A stretch of DNA of 64,000 bases from Streptomyces sp. NBC_00513 (GTDB lineage: Bacteria; Actinomycetota; Actinomycetes; Streptomycetales; Streptomycetaceae): the NCBI RefSeq assembly GCF_041431415.1, contig NZ_CP107845.1:6820001-6884000 (forward strand), read 5' to 3'. The notes under the pieces were generated by a model. The model ran no database searches. It was not told where the DNA came from and saw only the letters and a program-made list of their open reading frames with translations. The position numbers and the translations under genes are program-made. The first letter of the stretch is position 1. The number at the start of each line of letters is the position of its first letter. Shown here one piece after another: positions 45,521-54,798 of the stretch.

Positions 45521-48500
45521 GTGGCACAACGCGACAGACGACGATCCTTGCGCGCGGCGCTCGCCGCTCTCGCCTCCATCCTGCTCTTACCCATCGGCGC
45601 GGGGGTGGCCGCGGCCGCGCCGGAGCCCGGCCCCGCCCCCGGGGCCGCCGAGCGCAAGATCGAACCGAAGCTCCGCACCCAGCTCGACGGCTCCGCGAAG
45701 GCCGTCTTCTGGGTGTATCTCGACAGCGCCGCCGACCTGACCGCCGCGGGGAAGCAGAAGACCCGCGCCGCCAAGGCGGAAACGGTTCTGCGGGCCAAGA
45801 AGGACCATGCCGCGCGCAGCCAGGCCGCCGTGATCAAGGCCCTGGACGGCGCGAAGGCGGAGTACACCTCGTTCTGGATCGTCAACGCCGTCCGGGTCGT
45901 CGGCAGCGAGAAGCTCGCCGGAACCCTGGCGCAGCGCCCCGAGGTCGCCCGGATCGACGCCGACGACAAGGTCTCCCTCCCCAAGCCCGCCGAGGGCAGC
46001 CGGGAGAAGACCGCCGCCGACGCGGTCGAATGGAACATCGACCGGATCAAGGCCCCCCAGGTCTGGGACCAGCTCGGCGTACGCGGCGAGGGCATCGTCG
46101 TCGCCAACATCGACAGCGGCGTGGACTACACCCACCCGGCCGTCAACAACCAGTACCGCGGCAAGAGCGCCGACGGGTCGTACGACCACAACTACAACTG
46201 GTTCGACCCGGCCGGCGTCTGCGCCGGCGCCGCACCCTGCGACAACAACGACCACGGCACCCACACCATGGGCACCATGGTCGGCGACGACGGCGGTGCC
46301 AACAAGATCGGTGTCGCCCCGGGCGCCAAGTGGATCGCCGCCAAGGGCTGCGAGACCAACTCCTGCTCCGAGGCCTCCCTGCTCGCCTCCGGCCAGTGGA
46401 TCGTCGCGCCGACCGACCTGAACGGTCAGAACCCGCGGCCCGACCTGGCCCCGCACGTCGTCAACAACTCCTGGGGCAGCGCCGCGCACGACGACTGGTA
46501 CCAGCAGATCGTCGACACCTGGCGGGCCGCCGGCATCTTCCCGGCCTTCTCCAACGGGAACGCCGGCCCGAGCTGCGCCACCAGCGGATCGCCCGGCGAC
46601 TACGCGAGCTCCTACAGCTCCGGCGCCTTCGACATCAACGGCGCCATCGCCTCCTTCTCCTCGCGCGGCGCGGGCCCCGGCGGCATCATCAAGCCCAACA
46701 TCGCGGCCCCCGGCGTGAACGTGCGCTCCTCCGTGCCCGGCGGCGGGTACGAGGCCTTCTCCGGCACCTCGATGGCCTCCCCGCACACCGCGGCCACCGT
46801 GGCCCTCCTCTGGTCCGCCGCGCCCGCCCTCGAAGGGGACATCGCGCAGACCGAGGCCCTGCTGGACGGCACCGCCGCGGACACCGACAGCAGCCAGTGC
46901 GGTGGCACCGCCGCCGACAACAACGTCTTCGGCGAAGGCAAGCTGGACGCCCTCGCCGCGGTCAACGGCGCCCCGCGCGGAGCGATCGGCGCCCTCGGCG
47001 GCACCGTCCGCTCCGGTGACGCGCCCGTCGCCGGCGTGAAGATCACCGCCGACGGCCCGATCGACCGTACGACGACCACCGCCGCCGACGGAACCTACAG
47101 CTTCGGCTCCCTCTCGGTGGGCGCGTACACCCTGACCGCGTCGAAGTTCGGCTACGGACAGCAGACCGCGACGGCCACCGTGACCGAGAACGCCACCGCC
47201 ACCGGTGACTTCACCCTCACCCAGGCCGCCTCCGCCAAGCTCACCGGCACGGTCTCCGCCGCCGGTGGTCCGATCGCGGGCGCCGTGGTCACCGTCGCCG
47301 AGACCCCGGTCACCGCGACCACGGACGCGCAGGGCCGCTTCGAGGTCACCCTGCCGCACGGCACGTACGACGTGAACGCCACCCACGCCTCCCGCTGTGT
47401 CACCGGCGGCAGCGCGCACGTCACCCTCGCCGGGGACACCACCGTCGCGGTGGACCTCCCCGAGCGGACCGACGCCTACGGCTACGCCTGCGCCACCACG
47501 AGCGGTCGCCCCTACGCCGCCGGCGACCGGCAGCTCGCGCTGACCGGTGACAACACCACCGAGCGCGTCGACCTGCCCTTCCCGCTGCCGCTGTACGGCA
47601 AGACGTACGGCCAGGCGTGGATCGGCACCAACGGCACCGTCAGCTTCGGCGGCAACAACACCGGCGACATCAACGGCGACCTCCCGAGCACGGCCACCCC
47701 GAACGCGGCCCTCTACCCGTTCTGGGACGACCTGGTCGTCGGCGCCGCCGGCAGTGGATCCGGCGTCTTCACCGCCGTGACCGGCACGGCTCCGCACCGC
47801 ACCTACGTCATCGAGTGGCGGGGCGTGTCCCACTGGTCGGCCCAGGCCGACACGTTCTCGTTCTCGGCCTCCATCGGCGAGGACGGCACCGTCTCCTACG
47901 CCTACAAGGGGACGGGCGGCACCGGCATCAAGGGCGGCTCCACCGCCACGATCGGCGTGGAGAACGCCACCGGCACCGACGCCTTCAAGTACTCCTTCAA
48001 CACCGCGGTCGTCTCGGACGGCCTGTCCATCGCCTTCCGCACCACCAAGAGCGGTGTCGTCGCCGGTCGGGTGCTCGACGCCAACGACGGCAACGGCGTC
48101 GCGGGCGCCACGGTCACCGTCGGCACCGGCGACACGGCGGTTTCCGCCACCACGGCCGCGGACGGCGCCTACGTCGTCCAGACCCCCTCGGGCGCACGGA
48201 CCGTCGCGCTGTCGGCCCCGTCGTACGAGTCCGTCACCGCCACGGTCGACGTCAAGCCGGCCGACGTCACCGCCGTCACCCAGTCCCTGCGCACCGGCAA
48301 GGTCACCGCCGCCAGGTCGGCGGTGGAGGTCGTGCTCCCCGCGAACCAGAAGCGGACCCGCACCCTCGACCTGACCAACCCGGGCCTGGGCACCGCCTTC
48401 ACGGTGACCGAGGACGCGCCCTGGCTGACCGCCACTCCCGGTTCGGGCACCCTCCCGACCGGCGGCAAGGCCCCGCTCACCCTCACGGTGGACACGGCCG

Positions 48501-49084
48501 GCCTGACCGCGGGGACGGTCCTCACCGCGGACCTCAAGATCACGTCGGCCAGCGGCCGGGCACCGGTCCTGACCGTCCCGGTCAAGGTCGTCGTCCCCCG
48601 CTACCAGGTCGCCCTGGACGCGGGATCCGACTACGCGGGCACGGACGCCATCGGTGACAGCTGGTCGCCCGACCGCAAGTACACCCCCGGGTCGTACGGC
48701 TACCAGGGCAACGCCACCGTCCAGTCCACCGGCCGCACCATCGCCGGAACGGACGACCAGCGGCTGTACCGCAACGCCCGCGAGGGCATGTACGAGTACC
48801 GCTTCGACAACGTCCCGAACGGCACCTACACGGTGGAGCTGGGCTTCGCGGAGCTCTCCAACACCAAGCCGAACAAGCGCGTCTTCGACGTCATCGCCGA
48901 GGGCACCCAGGTCCTGCCGTCCCTGGACGTCTCCCTGGAGGCGGGCACCTACACGGCCCTGACCCGTTCCTACACGGTGACGGTCACGGACGGCGTGCTC
49001 AACGTCCGCTTCATCACGCACAACGGCTACGGAAAGCCTCTCCTCAACACCCTGCGCGTCACGGACCGGCCCGACCGGACCTGA
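45521..49084 (+). CDS. Large secreted subtilisin (S8) with repeat domains and malectin-like end
   Basis: 1187 residues from GTG 45521 (GGAG 7 nt upstream). A signal peptide ends near AAAA (about 35) and contains TTA at codon 23, so translation should need the bldA tRNA. An I9-type propeptide region precedes the protease; the triad is Asp198 (NIDSGVDY), His245 (DHGTHTMG) and Ser417 (GTSMASPHTA). Downstream come two or three carboxypeptidase-regulatory-like modules (GGTVRSGDAPVAGVKI, AGRVLDANDGNGVAGATV), a beta-sandwich and a malectin-like domain (about 1030-1180), likely binding carbohydrate. Probably a developmentally timed extracellular protease. Confidence 0.88.
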   Translation: MAQRDRRRSLRAALAALASILLLPIGAGVAAAAPEPGPAPGAAERKIEPKLRTQLDGSAKAVFWVYLDSAADLTAAGKQKTRAAKAETVLRAKKDHAARSQAAVIKALDGAKAEYTSFWIVNAVRVVGSEKLAGTLAQRPEVARIDADDKVSLPKPAEGSREKTAADAVEWNIDRIKAPQVWDQLGVRGEGIVVANIDSGVDYTHPAVNNQYRGKSADGSYDHNYNWFDPAGVCAGAAPCDNNDHGTHTMGTMVGDDGGANKIGVAPGAKWIAAKGCETNSCSEASLLASGQWIVAPTDLNGQNPRPDLAPHVVNNSWGSAAHDDWYQQIVDTWRAAGIFPAFSNGNAGPSCATSGSPGDYASSYSSGAFDINGAIASFSSRGAGPGGIIKPNIAAPGVNVRSSVPGGGYEAFSGTSMASPHTAATVALLWSAAPALEGDIAQTEALLDGTAADTDSSQCGGTAADNNVFGEGKLDALAAVNGAPRGAIGALGGTVRSGDAPVAGVKITADGPIDRTTTTAADGTYSFGSLSVGAYTLTASKFGYGQQTATATVTENATATGDFTLTQAASAKLTGTVSAAGGPIAGAVVTVAETPVTATTDAQGRFEVTLPHGTYDVNATHASRCVTGGSAHVTLAGDTTVAVDLPERTDAYGYACATTSGRPYAAGDRQLALTGDNTTERVDLPFPLPLYGKTYGQAWIGTNGTVSFGGNNTGDINGDLPSTATPNAALYPFWDDLVVGAAGSGSGVFTAVTGTAPHRTYVIEWRGVSHWSAQADTFSFSASIGEDGTVSYAYKGTGGTGIKGGSTATIGVENATGTDAFKYSFNTAVVSDGLSIAFRTTKSGVVAGRVLDANDGNGVAGATVTVGTGDTAVSATTAADGAYVVQTPSGARTVALSAPSYESVTATVDVKPADVTAVTQSLRTGKVTAARSAVEVVLPANQKRTRTLDLTNPGLGTAFTVTEDAPWLTATPGSGTLPTGGKAPLTLTVDTAGLTAGTVLTADLKITSASGRAPVLTVPVKVVVPRYQVALDAGSDYAGTDAIGDSWSPDRKYTPGSYGYQGNATVQSTGRTIAGTDDQRLYRNAREGMYEYRFDNVPNGTYTVELGFAELSNTKPNKRVFDVIAEGTQVLPSLDVSLEAGTYTALTRSYTVTVTDGVLNVRFITHNGYGKPLLNTLRVTDRPDRT

Positions 49085-49145
49085 CGGGCCGGCCCGGGCC
49101 CGACCCGACCCGACCGGCCCGCACCTCGCCGGACGGACGCGTGAA

Positions 49146-49175
49146 GGGGCGGGGCACCTGAGGGTGTCCCGCCCC
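49146..49175 (+). terminator. Hairpin terminator of the large subtilisin gene
   Basis: A 13-bp stem (49146-49158 with 49163-49175, one G-U pair) and a 4-nt loop, followed by GTTT. It lies 61 bp past the stop codon. Confidence 0.65.
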
Positions 49176-49293
49176 GTTTCGCGCTCGCGGCGGCGTCGCG
49201 CACGGATTGTCGTACCGGCATCCGGGTGGCGGACGACGGCCGCGCCGGAGCGGGCACGGGGGCCGGGAGCCGGCGCCGTTAGCGTGGGCGACC

Positions 49294-50016
49294 ATGACGG
49301 TGCTGGACGACCAGACGGAACAGCGGATCCACGAACTCGTACGGGCCGGCGACCCCGGGGCCCGTTGGGCGGTCGGCGGCCCGGACGGCGCCCACGCCGC
49401 GGGCGGGGACGGGGACACCGAGGCCGACGTCGGCCGGCTCGCCGCCGTACTGGCGCTGTGGCCCGTCATCGGAAGTCTCGTCACGGCCGGGGAACTCGCC
49501 CTGCACACCCCGCTCGCCGCCTACGGCCCGGCCGCCGCGGGAACCTCCGGCAAGACCACCGCGCACCAGCTGCTCACCCACCCCGACGGGGTGCCCGCAC
49601 TGACCCGGCTCGCCGAACACCTCTGCGGCGGCCCGCTCGCCGAATGCGCCACCACCCGAGTCTGGCAACCCCTGCGCATGAGCCGAACCCGCTTCGCCGG
49701 CGGCTCCCTGCACGCACCCCTGGGCGACCTCGGCCGCTTCCTCGGCCACCTGCTCTCCACCGCCGACCACCCCGTCAGCCGCTCATGGACCGCGGAGTCC
49801 CTCCGCATCCGCACCGGAGAACTCACCCCCGCCCGGGGCCTGCTCTGGCACCCCGTCGCGGGCGGGGTCTGGGCCCACGGCGACGGGCCGTCCGTCTGGG
49901 TCTCGCCCCGGCACCACCGCTGGGCGGCCCTCCTGCCCGCACACGACACGGGACCACTGCGCACCGCCTTCCGGGACGCCGTGTTCACCGCCCCCACCGC
50001 TCCCCCCGCGAAGTGA
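49294..50016 (+). CDS. Serine hydrolase (beta-lactamase-like) relative lacking catalytic residues
   Basis: 240 residues resembling the COG1680 class C beta-lactamase fold: VIGSLVTAGELALHTPLAAYGP, TSGKTTAHQLLTHPDGVP and a C-terminal VWAHGDGPSVWVSPRHH. Where active members read SLTK before the VLATWP-like helix, this one reads RLAA before VLALWP, so both catalytic Ser and Lys are gone. It is also shorter at the N-terminus. It looks like a pseudoenzyme, perhaps binding a peptide or cell-wall fragment. It lies upstream of the P450 operon but 266 bp away. Confidence 0.65.
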   Translation: MTVLDDQTEQRIHELVRAGDPGARWAVGGPDGAHAAGGDGDTEADVGRLAAVLALWPVIGSLVTAGELALHTPLAAYGPAAAGTSGKTTAHQLLTHPDGVPALTRLAEHLCGGPLAECATTRVWQPLRMSRTRFAGGSLHAPLGDLGRFLGHLLSTADHPVSRSWTAESLRIRTGELTPARGLLWHPVAGGVWAHGDGPSVWVSPRHHRWAALLPAHDTGPLRTAFRDAVFTAPTAPPAK

Positions 50017-50160
50017 GGCGTCGCCGCACGCCCCGACCCGGATGAACGGGACCCGCTCCGCCGCGTACTCGGCCCCCGCACCCGAGGCCGCCGCCCGACC
50101 CGGCGACCTCGATCCACTCCCGCAGAGCACTCGGAGCGCGCACCCCCCGCGCTCGACGTA

Positions 50161-50180
50161 CGGTGATCCCGACGTCACCG
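50161..50180. promoter_or_regulatory. Inverted repeat upstream of the P450 gene
   Basis: CGGTGA (50161-50166) and TCACCG (50175-50180) form a perfect 6-bp dyad with 8-bp spacer, about 100 bp before the P450 start. The half-sites resemble those of XRE-type regulators. It is a candidate operator for the three-gene operon. Confidence 0.35.
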
Positions 50181-50282
50181 ACCGTTGCTTTCCGGCTGTG
50201 CGGAGGTACGGCGAGCCGCCCGCCCCCTCGGCGGCTTTCCCCACCCGAAGCGCCTGTCCAACCCAGGCAAGGTGGTCCCGGC

Positions 50283-51638
50283 ATGACCCAGTCGACCACG
50301 ACCCGAGGCCAGGCGGCCCCGACCGAGGGCGGCCGCCCCGCACGGGCCGGCCGGGCCGAGGCCGTACGCTTCGCCGCGACCCACACCCTGCCCGTGCTCG
50401 TACGCGACCTGGTGGGCCCGCACGCGCGACTGCTCCGCCCCGAGCCCGGCCGCCCCCGATGGCCCGCCGCCACCCTGCGCGCCCTGCGGGCCCGACACGG
50501 CGGCGCACCCGTCCTGCTGCGCGGTCCGACCGGCCCCACGCTGGTCCTCCTGGACCCACTCGACCTGCACCGGTTCCACGAAGCGCCCCCGAGCGAACTC
50601 GCGGCGTACCCGCCGGACAAGTGCCGGGCACCCGGCGCCGCGCCGGGCCGTCCCACCCGCCACGAGGACGACGATCTCCACGAACGCCGTCGCGAGGTCA
50701 ACGAGATCGTGCTGGCCTCGGGCAGCCCCGTACACCCGTCCTGCGGCCCGTTCCTCGCCGTCATCGCCGACGAGGCCGGCCGGCTGGGCGCCTCCCACAC
50801 CCTCGGACTCACCCGCGCCCGGCACATCGTGACCCGGGCCGCCCGCCGCATGGTGCTGGGCGACACGGCCGCCGGGGACGAGGAACTCGCCGGCTGGCTC
50901 GACCGACTCGACGCCGGCGGCGACCGCGGGGCGCAGCGCAGGAACCGCACCGCCGAGACCCTCCACGAGAAGGCGGGCGCGCGCATCGCCCGGTACGCCG
51001 CCGCCGCCGAGCCCTACACCCTCGTCGGGCGGGCCCGCCGGCACCCCGACCCCGCCGGCACCCTCGACCCCGTCGGCCAGGCCCTCCACTGGCTGAGGGC
51101 CCTGGACACCGTCCCCGCGACCCTGCTGCGCACCCTGCTGCTCCTCGCCGCCCACCCGGCCGAACAGGACGCGGCCTGCGCCGAGGCCCGGTCCGGCGAT
51201 GCCGCCAAGGGCGAACTGCCCCGGCTGCGGGCCTGCGTACAGGAAACGCTGCGCCTCTATCCGGTGGTGCCCGACCTGGTCCGGGTCACCCGGACCGAGA
51301 CCGAGTGGCGGGGCGTGCGTCATCCGGCGGGCACCCCCGTGCTCCTGCCCGCGCTGTTCCACCAGCGCGACCCCGAGCACGTGCCCGCCGCGGACGTGTT
51401 CGTACCCGGGAGATGGGCCTCCCCGGGGTCCCGCGATGACCTTCGGATGGCCCCCTTCGGCCACGGGGCCGGCCGCTGCCCCGGTGACCGGCTGGGCCTG
51501 CTCGTCGTGGCCGCGTTCTGCGCCGAACTGCTGCGCGGGCACCGCGTCCGGGACGGCAGACCGGCCCTGGATCCGGTGGGTCCGCTGCCCGCCGCGCTGG
51601 ATCCGAGGCGGATCCGGCTCACGATCACCCGCCGCTGA
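50283..51638 (+). CDS. Cytochrome P450
   Basis: A 451-residue heme monooxygenase. The heme loop FGHGAGRCPGD places the thiolate ligand at Cys399; the K-helix motif is ETLRLYP. The I-helix region (ALDTVPATLLRTLLLL) lacks the usual acidic-Thr pair in its standard form, so oxygen activation may be unusual. About 50 poorly conserved residues precede the fold, and no membrane anchor is seen. No ferredoxin gene is adjacent. AAGGTGG precedes ATG 50283. It heads an operon with two proteins of unknown function. Confidence 0.85.
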   Translation: MTQSTTTRGQAAPTEGGRPARAGRAEAVRFAATHTLPVLVRDLVGPHARLLRPEPGRPRWPAATLRALRARHGGAPVLLRGPTGPTLVLLDPLDLHRFHEAPPSELAAYPPDKCRAPGAAPGRPTRHEDDDLHERRREVNEIVLASGSPVHPSCGPFLAVIADEAGRLGASHTLGLTRARHIVTRAARRMVLGDTAAGDEELAGWLDRLDAGGDRGAQRRNRTAETLHEKAGARIARYAAAAEPYTLVGRARRHPDPAGTLDPVGQALHWLRALDTVPATLLRTLLLLAAHPAEQDAACAEARSGDAAKGELPRLRACVQETLRLYPVVPDLVRVTRTETEWRGVRHPAGTPVLLPALFHQRDPEHVPAADVFVPGRWASPGSRDDLRMAPFGHGAGRCPGDRLGLLVVAAFCAELLRGHRVRDGRPALDPVGPLPAALDPRRIRLTITRR

Positions 51639-51755
51639 CCCCGACCGTGCCCCCCGGGCACGTGCCCCGCCGCCGACCCGCCCGGCCGACGCCCACCCGT
51701 GCCGCGGTCGCCCGGTCCCCTCGCCCGCCCGCCGTACCGAACCCACGAGGAACCC

Positions 51756-52991
51756 ATGTCCGACGCCGCGACCACCGCGTCCACCGACCCGGATCCCGAG
51801 CTGCTCCACGCCGTGTGCCGCGAGCTGGCGGAGGCCGCCGACGCCGTCGGCGAAGCCGCCCGCCACGCCTCCGAACTGGCTCTCGGCGGGCGCCTGCCGG
51901 TCAGTGCGCTCGGCCGGGGCGGCCCCCGCCGGCTCGGCTGGCGCACCCTGCTGCGCACCCTGACCGATCCGGCGGGACTCGGCTGGGCGCCGCGCGGCCG
52001 GGGCGTCGCCCGGGCCGGGTGGCTCGCCGGGATCCTCACCGGCCGGGAGAACCTCGCCGTCAGCCTCGCCGTCTGCGGCCTCAAGGCCCGCATCCGGGCC
52101 GCCGGAGCGGGCCGACCGGAGCTGCTCACGGATCCGGACGCGGCGGGAATCCTCAAGGCGGTCGAGGAGGGCCGGCAGGCGGAGGCCGTCCGACTGTTCC
52201 GCGAGGTGATGCGGGTCCAGGGCGCCGAACGCGCCTTCACGCTGCTCTCCCCGTCCTTCGCGGACCTCCTCGCCTGGCACGCGCTGACCGACGAGAACCC
52301 CTTCAACGACCACGCCGGTTGGCAGATCGCCACCGGACGGGCGATGCCCGCCGAACCCCTGCTCGGTCTCGGCGCCGCCGCCCGCGCCCTCTTCGCCCGG
52401 AGCCCCCGCCCCGCCGAGGCGCCCGACCACCCCGACGGGCCCCTCGACCGGCTCGACACCAGCGGCACCGTCGCCGGATGCGTACGCAACCTCGCCTCGC
52501 TCGGCACCGACGGAACCCTCCTCGTCCAGCAGGTGGTCGGGCCGGACGGAGCCCTCCGGTACGTCATCCATCTCGCCGAACCACCGGGGACGCCCGGGGC
52601 GGGAGCGACGCCCGCCGGTGTCGATGCCCACGCGGTGGCCGACGGACCGGAGATCCCGTACGCGCACGCGGTCGCCCGAGCCGTCCGCGCCCTCGTGCCC
52701 TCCGGCACCGAACTCGCCCTGTTCGGACGGGGCCTGGGCGGGAGCACCGCCCTGCACCTCGCCGGGAGCCGGGACTTCACCACCGTCTACCCGGTCACGC
52801 ACGTCTTCGCCGTGGACTACCGGGGCGCCGCACGACGCCCCGTGGACCCCCGGACCCGGGTGTTCCGGCTGACCGGCGCGTACGGACAGCGCTCACGACG
52901 CCCCGCGTACGCCTCGCCGGGCCGTCTCCGGACCCGGATCACGGACAGCCGCCTGGTCCGGATCCACGACGGCGAGGAGTGGTCCCGATGA
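51756..52991 (+). CDS. Unknown protein with alpha/beta-hydrolase-like C-terminus, nucleophile missing
   Basis: 411 residues. The N-terminal half (about 10-190) is helical, beginning ELLHAVCRELAEAADAVGEA, and unrecognised. The C-terminal part resembles a lipase core: LLVQQVVGPDGALRYVIHL, then ELALFGRGLGGSTALHLAG. There the nucleophile elbow GxSxG reads G324-R-G-L-G328, with Gly in place of Ser. A later Asp/His pair is not obvious. GAGGAA precedes ATG 51756. It overlaps the small downstream gene by 4 bp. Binding rather than hydrolysis is inferred. Confidence 0.6.
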   Translation: MSDAATTASTDPDPELLHAVCRELAEAADAVGEAARHASELALGGRLPVSALGRGGPRRLGWRTLLRTLTDPAGLGWAPRGRGVARAGWLAGILTGRENLAVSLAVCGLKARIRAAGAGRPELLTDPDAAGILKAVEEGRQAEAVRLFREVMRVQGAERAFTLLSPSFADLLAWHALTDENPFNDHAGWQIATGRAMPAEPLLGLGAAARALFARSPRPAEAPDHPDGPLDRLDTSGTVAGCVRNLASLGTDGTLLVQQVVGPDGALRYVIHLAEPPGTPGAGATPAGVDAHAVADGPEIPYAHAVARAVRALVPSGTELALFGRGLGGSTALHLAGSRDFTTVYPVTHVFAVDYRGAARRPVDPRTRVFRLTGAYGQRSRRPAYASPGRLRTRITDSRLVRIHDGEEWSR

Positions 52992-53197
52992 CCGACACCA
53001 CCACCCTGCGCACGCACTGCGCGGTCCTGCGGACACACGCGCGGCGGTTGCGGGCCGCCGCCGAGGCCCTGCGCGACCAGGGCCCGGGGGCCGAGGCCTT
53101 CCGCGCCGAGGTCGCCGCCCTCGCCGAGCGCTGTGCCACCGCGGCGGGCGGATTCGCCCTGGCCGCCGCACAACTCGACGGCCGGCCCCACGCCTGA
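52988..53197 (+). CDS. Small helical protein of the P450 operon
   Basis: 69 residues, almost all predicted helix, as two amphipathic stretches (LRTHCAVLRTHARRLRAAAEAL and AEVAALAERCATAAGGFALAAAQL in two halves) joined near DQGPG. Size and two-helix form recall WXG100-type secretion partners, but no WXG motif is present. ATG 52988 overlaps the preceding stop (ATGA), so the two proteins are probably made in step and may bind each other. Its stop lies in a hairpin. Confidence 0.6.
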   Translation: MTDTTTLRTHCAVLRTHARRLRAAAEALRDQGPGAEAFRAEVAALAERCATAAGGFALAAAQLDGRPHA

Positions 53198-53229
53198 ACC
53201 GGCCGGGCCCGCCGCCCGCTCGGGTTCAG
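53194..53229. terminator. Compact hairpin holding both convergent stop codons
   Basis: CTGAACC (53194-53200) pairs with GGTTCAG (53223-53229), with further GC pairing inside. The two TGA stops, one per strand, lie in opposite arms. Only 28 bp separate the convergent genes. Confidence 0.45.
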
Positions 53230-54623
53230 AGGACGAGGGACAGCAGGAGGACGAAGCCCAGGCCGACCACCGAGATGATGGTCTCCATCACCGACCAGGT
53301 CTTGACGGTCTGCCCGACGGTCATTCCGAAGTACTCCTTGACCAACCAGAACCCGGCGTCGTTGACATGGCTGAAGAACAGCGAGCCCGCCCCGATCGCC
53401 AGCACCAGCAGTGCGGTCTCGGTGGTCGACGAGCCCGCGGCGAGCGGGGCCACCAGGCCGGCCGCGGAGATCGTGGCCACCGTCGCCGAGCCGGTGGCGA
53501 GGCGGATGATCACCGCGATGAGCCAGGCCAGGAGCAGCGTGGGTACGGCCCAGTTCTCGGAGAACTCCAGGATCATCCGGCCGACCCCGGCGTCGATGAG
53601 CGTCTGCTTGAAGCCGCCTCCCGCGCCCACGATCAGCAGGATGCCGGCGATCGGGGCCAGGGACTTCTCCACCGTGGTCGAGAGCCGCTCCTTGGTGAAG
53701 CCGGCCGCCCTGCCGAGGGTGAACATGCCGACCAGTACGGCCGCGAGGAGCGCGATCAGCGGTGAGCCGGCCACGTCCGTGACGCGCTGGACGGCGTTGT
53801 CGGGGTCGTTGACCACGATGTCGACGAGAGCCTTGACCAGCATCAGGGCCACGGGAAGGAGCACGGTGAACACGGTCGCCCCGAACCGCGGGCGGTGTTC
53901 CAACTCGGCCGACGGGCGCTGCGGGACCATGTGTTCCGGCGCGGGGACGTCGACCCAGCGGGCGGCGTACCGGGAGAACAGCGGGCCGGCGATGATCACC
54001 GTCGGGATGGCGACGACCACTCCGAGGGCGAGGGTGACGCCCAGGTTCGCGTGGAGCGCGTCGATGGCGACGAGCGGTCCCGGGTGCGGGGGTATCAGCC
54101 CGTGCATCACGGACAGTCCGGCGAGGGCCGGGATGCCGATCCGCATCAGGGAGTAGTTGCCGCGTTTGGCGACCAGCAGCACCACGGGGATCAGGAGCAC
54201 GATCCCGACCTCGAAGAAGAGCGGGAGCCCGATCACGGAGGCGATCAGCACCATGGCCCAGGGCATCGCCCGACCCTTGGCGCGGGCCAGGATCGTGTCC
54301 ACGATCTCGTCGGCGCCGCCCGAGTCGGCGAGCAGTTTCCCGAGGATCGCGCCGAGCGCGATGAGTACGCCGACACCGGCGACCGTGGCGCCGAGGCCGG
54401 TGGTGAAGCTCGCGATGGTCTTCGCCGGCGGGGCGCCCGCGAACGAACCGAGGGCGAGCGAGCCCACGGTGAGGGCGAGGAAGGCGTGCAGCTTGAAGCG
54501 GGTGATGAGCAGGACGATGACGGCGATGCCCGCGAGGACGGCCACGCCCAGCTGGGCGTGCCCGGCCGAGGTGATGGGTCCGGGGGCGGCCGCTGCCAAT
54601 GTCTCGACGCTGAGACCGGTCAC
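53226..54623 (-). CDS. gntP: Gluconate:H+ symporter, GntP family
   Basis: 465 residues with 12-14 membrane helices. Family blocks are ALGAILGKLLADSGGADEIVDTIL, GLPLFFEVGIVLLIPVV, HGLIPPHPGPLVAI and LFFSHVNDAGFWLVKEYFGM. It imports D-gluconate with protons. GTG 54623 has AAGGA 9 nt ahead. It lies downstream of gluconokinase on the same strand with a 175-bp gap, and a FadR-type regulator faces them, completing a gluconate uptake locus. Confidence 0.92.
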   Translation of the reverse strand: MTGLSVETLAAAAPGPITSAGHAQLGVAVLAGIAVIVLLITRFKLHAFLALTVGSLALGSFAGAPPAKTIASFTTGLGATVAGVGVLIALGAILGKLLADSGGADEIVDTILARAKGRAMPWAMVLIASVIGLPLFFEVGIVLLIPVVLLVAKRGNYSLMRIGIPALAGLSVMHGLIPPHPGPLVAIDALHANLGVTLALGVVVAIPTVIIAGPLFSRYAARWVDVPAPEHMVPQRPSAELEHRPRFGATVFTVLLPVALMLVKALVDIVVNDPDNAVQRVTDVAGSPLIALLAAVLVGMFTLGRAAGFTKERLSTTVEKSLAPIAGILLIVGAGGGFKQTLIDAGVGRMILEFSENWAVPTLLLAWLIAVIIRLATGSATVATISAAGLVAPLAAGSSTTETALLVLAIGAGSLFFSHVNDAGFWLVKEYFGMTVGQTVKTWSVMETIISVVGLGFVLLLSLVL

Positions 54624-54798
54624 GGTGACGGTTCCTTAACTCGTGGCTCTTCAGTGGCGGTGAGTGGTGCTGCGTGATGTCGGGTACGGCGGGGTGTCCC
54701 GGGGAGCCTGGTGGCCGGCTCGCGGGCATGCGGCGGCCCGGGGGAGGGCGTGCGGGGCCCGCGGACGGGCCGTGCGGTGGCTCCGGGATCCCCTCGGA

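Noticed and set aside
45587..49021. 1144-codon minus-strand frame opposite the large subtilisin gene
   Set aside because: The plus-strand gene has the catalytic triad and a signal peptide; the antisense product is Gly/Val/Arg-rich low complexity.
49094..49118. CCCGA pentamer run after the large subtilisin gene
   Set aside because: Low-complexity GC tract; the true terminator hairpin lies just downstream.
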